Source: Gemmiger_A avium
GTDB taxonomy: Bacteria; Bacillota; Clostridia; Oscillospirales; Ruminococcaceae
Length of the DNA stretch: 33,353 bases
NCBI GenBank assembly: GCA_019114585.1
Contig: DXFE01000054.1
Location: 1 to 33,353 of the forward strand
Reading direction: 5' to 3'
Part shown: one piece after another, positions 28,816 to 33,353 of the stretch
Position numbering within the stretch: position 1 is the first letter of the stretch
How the letters are laid out: each line of letters begins with the position of its first letter
Notes under the pieces: model-generated
Told to the model about the DNA's origin: nothing
Seen by the model: the letters and a program-made list of their open reading frames with translations, nothing else
Databases searched by the model: none
Made by a program: the position numbers and the translations under genes

Positions 28816-30606
28816 ATGTACAGAAGTCATGTAATGGTCTGCGGCGGCACCGGCTGCACCTCTTCGGGCAGCGACAAGATCGCCGAGGCGTTTGAGAACC
28901 AGATCCGCACCGATGGGCTGGACCAGGAGGTGCGGGTGATCCGCACCGGCTGCTTCGGCCTGTGCGCCCTGGGCCCCATCGTGGTCATTTATCCGGAAGG
29001 CAGCTTCTACAGCCGCGTGAAGGAAGAGGACGTGGCCGAGATCGTGAACGAGCACCTGCTCAAGGGCCGTCCGGTCACCCGGCTGCTCTACGACGAAACG
29101 GTGGAGAACGGCCAGGTCAAGAGCCTGGACGACACCGCCTTCTACCGCAAGCAAAAGCGGGTGGCGCTGCGCAACTGCGGCGTGATCAACCCGGAGAACA
29201 TCGAGGAATACATCGCCTTTGACGGCTACGCCGCCCTGGGCAAGGTGCTGACCGAGATGACCCCCGACGAGGTCATCCAGTGCATCCTGGACAGCGGCCT
29301 GCGCGGCCGCGGCGGCGGCGGTTTCCCCACCGGCCTGAAGTGGAAGTTCGCTTCCGGCAACCGGGGCCAGGTGAAGAAGTACGTCTGCTGCAACGCCGAC
29401 GAGGGCGACCCGGGCGCGTTCATGGACCGCAGCGTGCTGGAGGGCGACCCCCACAGCGTGATCGAGGCCATGGCCATCGCCGCCTACGCCATCGGCGCAG
29501 ACCAGGGCTACGTGTATGTGCGCGCGGAGTACCCCATCGCGGTGCACCGGCTGCAGGTGGCCATCGACCAGGCCCGTGAGTACGGCCTGCTGGGCAAGAA
29601 CATCTTCGACACCGGCTTCAACTTTGACCTGGAGATCAAGCTGGGCGCGGGCGCCTTCGTCTGCGGCGAGGAAACCGCCCTGATGACCAGCATCGAGGGC
29701 AACCGGGGCGAGCCGCGGCCCCGTCCGCCTTTCCCGGCGGTGAAGGGCCTGTTCGGCAAGCCCACCATCCTGAACAACGTGGAAACCTACGCCAACATCC
29801 CGCAGATCATCCTGAAGGGCGCGGACTGGTTTGCCTCCATGGGCACCGAAAAGAGCAAGGGCACCAAGGTGTTCGCGCTGGGCGGCAAGATCAAGAACAC
29901 CGGCCTGGTGGAAGTACCCATGGGCACCACCCTGCGGGAGATCATCGAGGAGATCGGCGGCGGCATCCCGAACGGCAAGAAGTTCAAGGCGGCCCAGACC
30001 GGCGGCCCCTCCGGCGGCTGCATCCCGGCCAGCCTGATCGATACCCCCATCGACTATGACAACCTGGTGGCCATCGGCAGCATGATGGGTTCCGGCGGCC
30101 TGATTGTCATGGACGAGGACACCTGTATGGTGGACATCGCCAAGTTCTTCCTGGAGTTCACCGTGGACGAGAGCTGCGGCAAGTGCACCCCCTGCCGTGT
30201 GGGCACCAAGCGCCTGCTGGAGCTGCTGAACAAGATCACCGACGGCAAGGGCACCATGGAGGACCTGGCCCGCATCGAGGAGCTGGCGGACTTCATCAAG
30301 TCCAACAGCCTGTGCGGCCTGGGCCAGACCGCCCCGAACCCGGTACTCAGCACCCTGCGGTATTTCCGTGACGAGTACATCGAGCATATCCAGCACAAGC
30401 GCTGCCCCGCCGGGGTCTGCAAGGCTCTGCTCAGCTACAAGATCGATCCCACCAAGTGCCGCGGCTGTACCCTGTGCGCCCGCACCTGCCCGGCCGGCGC
30501 CATCAGCGGCAGCGTGAAGAATCCCCACTCCATCGACGTGCTCAAGTGCGTCAAGTGCGGCGCCTGTATCGAGAAGTGCAAGTTCGGCGCCATCAGCAAG
30601 GGCTAA
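28816..30606 (+). CDS. hydB: NADH-dependent [FeFe] hydrogenase, NuoF-like flavoprotein subunit
   Basis: 596 aa. Order: N-terminal thioredoxin-like [2Fe-2S] domain (Cys9, Cys14, Cys46, Cys50); NuoF core with NADH-binding GRGGGGFPTGLKW (about 164-176) and FMN-binding GAFVCGEETAL; SLBB-like region; [4Fe-4S] motif ESCGKCTPCRVGTKRL (about 452-467); C-terminal two-[4Fe-4S] ferredoxin (CRGCTLCARTCP and CVKCGACIEKC, about 549-590). This extra C-terminal ferredoxin is as in bifurcating HydB. It oxidises or reduces NADH and exchanges electrons with ferredoxin and HydA. The start has a GGGGAAG site. Confidence 0.95.
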   Translation: MYRSHVMVCGGTGCTSSGSDKIAEAFENQIRTDGLDQEVRVIRTGCFGLCALGPIVVIYPEGSFYSRVKEEDVAEIVNEHLLKGRPVTRLLYDETVENGQVKSLDDTAFYRKQKRVALRNCGVINPENIEEYIAFDGYAALGKVLTEMTPDEVIQCILDSGLRGRGGGGFPTGLKWKFASGNRGQVKKYVCCNADEGDPGAFMDRSVLEGDPHSVIEAMAIAAYAIGADQGYVYVRAEYPIAVHRLQVAIDQAREYGLLGKNIFDTGFNFDLEIKLGAGAFVCGEETALMTSIEGNRGEPRPRPPFPAVKGLFGKPTILNNVETYANIPQIILKGADWFASMGTEKSKGTKVFALGGKIKNTGLVEVPMGTTLREIIEEIGGGIPNGKKFKAAQTGGPSGGCIPASLIDTPIDYDNLVAIGSMMGSGGLIVMDEDTCMVDIAKFFLEFTVDESCGKCTPCRVGTKRLLELLNKITDGKGTMEDLARIEELADFIKSNSLCGLGQTAPNPVLSTLRYFRDEYIEHIQHKRCPAGVCKALLSYKIDPTKCRGCTLCARTCPAGAISGSVKNPHSIDVLKCVKCGACIEKCKFGAISKG

Positions 30607-30624
30607 AGGAGGAAGGGACGAACA

Positions 30625-32376
<1,752 letters not shown>

Positions 32377-32398
32377 TCGGTTTCGTTAACTATAACAG

Positions 32399-32441
32399 GC
32401 AAGGCCGGTGCGCATCTGCGCACCGGCCTTGCTTTTGTTTT
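32399..32441 (+). terminator. Terminator of the hydrogenase operon
   Basis: A 16-bp perfect stem (GCAAGGCCGGTGCGCA with its complement, two-base loop in the longest pairing) followed by TTTTGTTTT. The convergent tetR gene ends five bases further on, so it may act for both, though the U-run is only on the plus side. It shares AAGGCCGGTGCG with the cysE terminator. Confidence 0.9.
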
Positions 32442-32445
32442 GCCC

Positions 32446-32985
32446 TCAGCAGGGGAATCCCGGCGGGATGGTGGCGGCCACGATGGTCTGCAGCGCCCGC
32501 ATCACCGCCTGTTCGCCAAAGCGGCGGTTCTCCCGGAATGCGTAATAGCTGCCGTAGACGCTGTAGCTGAGCAGCACGTTGACCCGGGCGTCCTCCCGCA
32601 GGTCGGGGCGGGCATCGAAGAACACCCGCTTGATCTCGGCGGTCAGTTTTTCGGCCAGACGACCGCTGCGCTGACCGGAAAACAGCAGTTCCAGCTCGCT
32701 GCTCTGCCGGGCGTAGGCCTCGTACAGCCAGCGCAGAAACCACTCCGGCTCCTGCAGCATCCGCTCCGGCGCGGGCAGGCTGCCCGCCACCTTGGCCAGC
32801 GCCTCGGTTTCCAGCCGGTCGGCCAGGTCGTACAGGTCCCGGTAGTACACATAAAAGGTGGATTTGTTGATCTGGGCCGCGGCGCACAGCTCCTTGACCG
32901 TCATCTCCTCCGGCTCCTTGCGCACCCGCAGCTGCATAAACGCCTCCCGGATGCTGCGCCGGGTCTTTTCCACTCGAATATCCAT
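32446..32985 (-). CDS. TetR/AcrR-family transcriptional regulator
   Basis: 179 aa. An N-terminal helix-turn-helix DNA-binding domain (about 5-52) carries the family phrase MTVKELCAAAQINKSTFYVY then YRDLYDLADRLE; the C-terminal ligand-binding/dimer part (60-179) shows no further homology to me, as usual. Start MDIRVEKTRRSI with AAGGAGG upstream; the frame is open 50 codons upstream but covers the leader and promoter. It is divergent from glgB. The leader has a large palindrome that could be its operator. It could control itself and the glycogen gene, or an unlinked exporter. Confidence 0.87.
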   Translation of the reverse strand: MDIRVEKTRRSIREAFMQLRVRKEPEEMTVKELCAAAQINKSTFYVYYRDLYDLADRLETEALAKVAGSLPAPERMLQEPEWFLRWLYEAYARQSSELELLFSGQRSGRLAEKLTAEIKRVFFDARPDLREDARVNVLLSYSVYGSYYAFRENRRFGEQAVMRALQTIVAATIPPGFPC

Positions 32986-33006
32986 GGCTCCTCCTTTTTT
33001 CCGACC

Positions 33007-33046
33007 AATCCGCCGGTGAGTTGGTTTTCCAACGATTCGGCGGATT
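33007..33046. promoter_or_regulatory. Nested palindrome between tetR and glgB, possible operator
   Basis: Arms AATCCGCCG (33007-33015) and CGGCGGATT (33038-33046) enclose an inner palindrome GTTGGTTTTCCAAC (33020-33033). The half site GAAAACCAAC occurs again on the plus strand at 33096-33105, inside the tetR promoter spacer. Repetition of the half site at both places suggests binding by a TetR-type dimer; alternatively, the large hairpin acts in the tetR mRNA leader. Confidence 0.45.
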
Positions 33047-33083
33047 TGCTGGTGGCGGCCGCGCCGTCTGTCCTGTATGCTTG

Positions 33084-33113
33084 AGTATACCAAAGAAAAC
33101 CAACGGCTGTCTA
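33084..33113 (-). promoter_or_regulatory. Promoter of tetR
   Basis: On the minus strand TAGACA (33108-33113), 18 bp, TATACT (33084-33089), about 95 bp before the tetR ATG. The glgB promoter on the opposite strand could not be picked out with confidence in this 150-bp gap. Confidence 0.6.
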
Positions 33114-33133
33114 TTATTTTGCGAGGTACCGGC

Positions 33134-33353
33134 ATGGATGAATCGGCATTTTACGGGGGCTGGGAATTTGCCGCCCACAAATTTCTGGGCGCGCACCCGG
33201 ACGGGGAGGGCGCGGTGTTCCGCACCTACGCCCCGGCGGCGGTGCAGGTGGGCCTGATCGGCACATTCAGCAACTGGCAGGAGATACCCATGCACCGTGT
33301 CCGGGACGGCAATTTCTGCCAGAGCATTCAGGCCCCGCCCCAGGCCCAATTCT
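33134..33353 (+). CDS. glgB: 1,4-alpha-glucan branching enzyme, N-terminal fragment (cut by window edge)
   Basis: 73 codons from an ATG at 33134 with a GAGG seven nt upstream: MDESAFYGGWEFAAHKFLGA, then VFRTYAPAAVQVGLIGTFSN and W. This is the CBM48 N-terminal domain of glycogen branching enzymes (consensus FRxYAPxAxxVxLxGdFNxW). The enzyme introduces alpha-1,6 branches in glycogen. No catalytic part is visible, so a related GH13 enzyme with CBM48 (for example, a pullulanase) cannot be ruled out, though this phrase and the short N-terminus favour GlgB. Confidence 0.8.
   Translation, partial: MDESAFYGGWEFAAHKFLGAHPDGEGAVFRTYAPAAVQVGLIGTFSNWQEIPMHRVRDGNFCQSIQAPPQAQF

Overview
The window looks like chromosome from a GC-rich, anaerobic, fermentative member of the Clostridia. 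A relative of the gut Oscillospiraceae/Ruminococcaceae (Faecalibacterium/Subdoligranulum/Gemmiger type) is my best guess, inferred from gene content and base composition and not proven. Supporting points are the class 1B (PyrD+PyrK) dihydroorotate dehydrogenase, pyruvate phosphate dikinase, an NADH-linked multimeric [FeFe] hydrogenase, Gram-positive SD-driven starts, and several lipoproteins of types common in gut Clostridia. I see no phage genes, transposases, rRNA, tRNA or CRISPR; it reads as core genome with some lineage-specific inserts.

Layout. (1) 1-5805, minus strand: a de novo pyrimidine operon read as pyrC-pyrF-pyrK-pyrD-pyrE-carA-carB (carB cut by the window edge). It has a strong promoter and a leader holding two terminators, one of which is mutually exclusive with an upstream hairpin; this looks like a transcription attenuator. 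(2) 5868-6735, plus: cysE, followed by a run of perfect inverted repeats. (3) 6810-8423, minus: a three-gene membrane cluster (zinc-ribbon protein, small anchored protein, SdpI-family protein). (4) 8487-14577, minus: a stand-alone GlmU-type acetyltransferase domain, pth, mfd and a SurA/PrsA-like lipoprotein, a reduced form of the glmU-prs-pth-mfd neighbourhood of Firmicutes. (5) 14727-17565, plus: ppdK, with codon use that suggests high expression. (6) 17603-19158, minus: a MarR regulator overlapping a FUSC-family membrane protein that carries two compensating frameshifts. (7) 19232-22393: a TPR lipoprotein convergent with a Cys/His-motif lipoprotein, then a NusG-domain-II protein. (8) 22433-22960: cobO. 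(9) 23058-32441: a divergent hydrogenase locus. (10) 32446-33353: a TetR regulator divergent from glgB, the latter cut by the window edge.

How the parts work together. The pyr genes make OMP/UMP from glutamine, bicarbonate and dihydroorotate precursors; no pyrB is in the window. The hydrogenase locus is the most interesting region. To the right is hydC, a GHKL ATPase, a small [2Fe-2S] protein, hydB and hydA, which together should make an NADH/ferredoxin-linked [FeFe] hydrogenase. To the left, from an opposed promoter about 110 bp away, run a DRTGG protein, an RsbW-like anti-sigma-type ATPase, an [FeFe]-hydrogenase-like iron-sulfur protein with alanine at the proton-relay position, a second DRTGG-like protein, a PHP phosphoesterase and an unknown membrane protein. 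This resembles an H2/redox-sensing and phosphosignalling module whose biochemistry is, as far as I know, undescribed.

All calls rest on reading motifs by eye; no database search was run.
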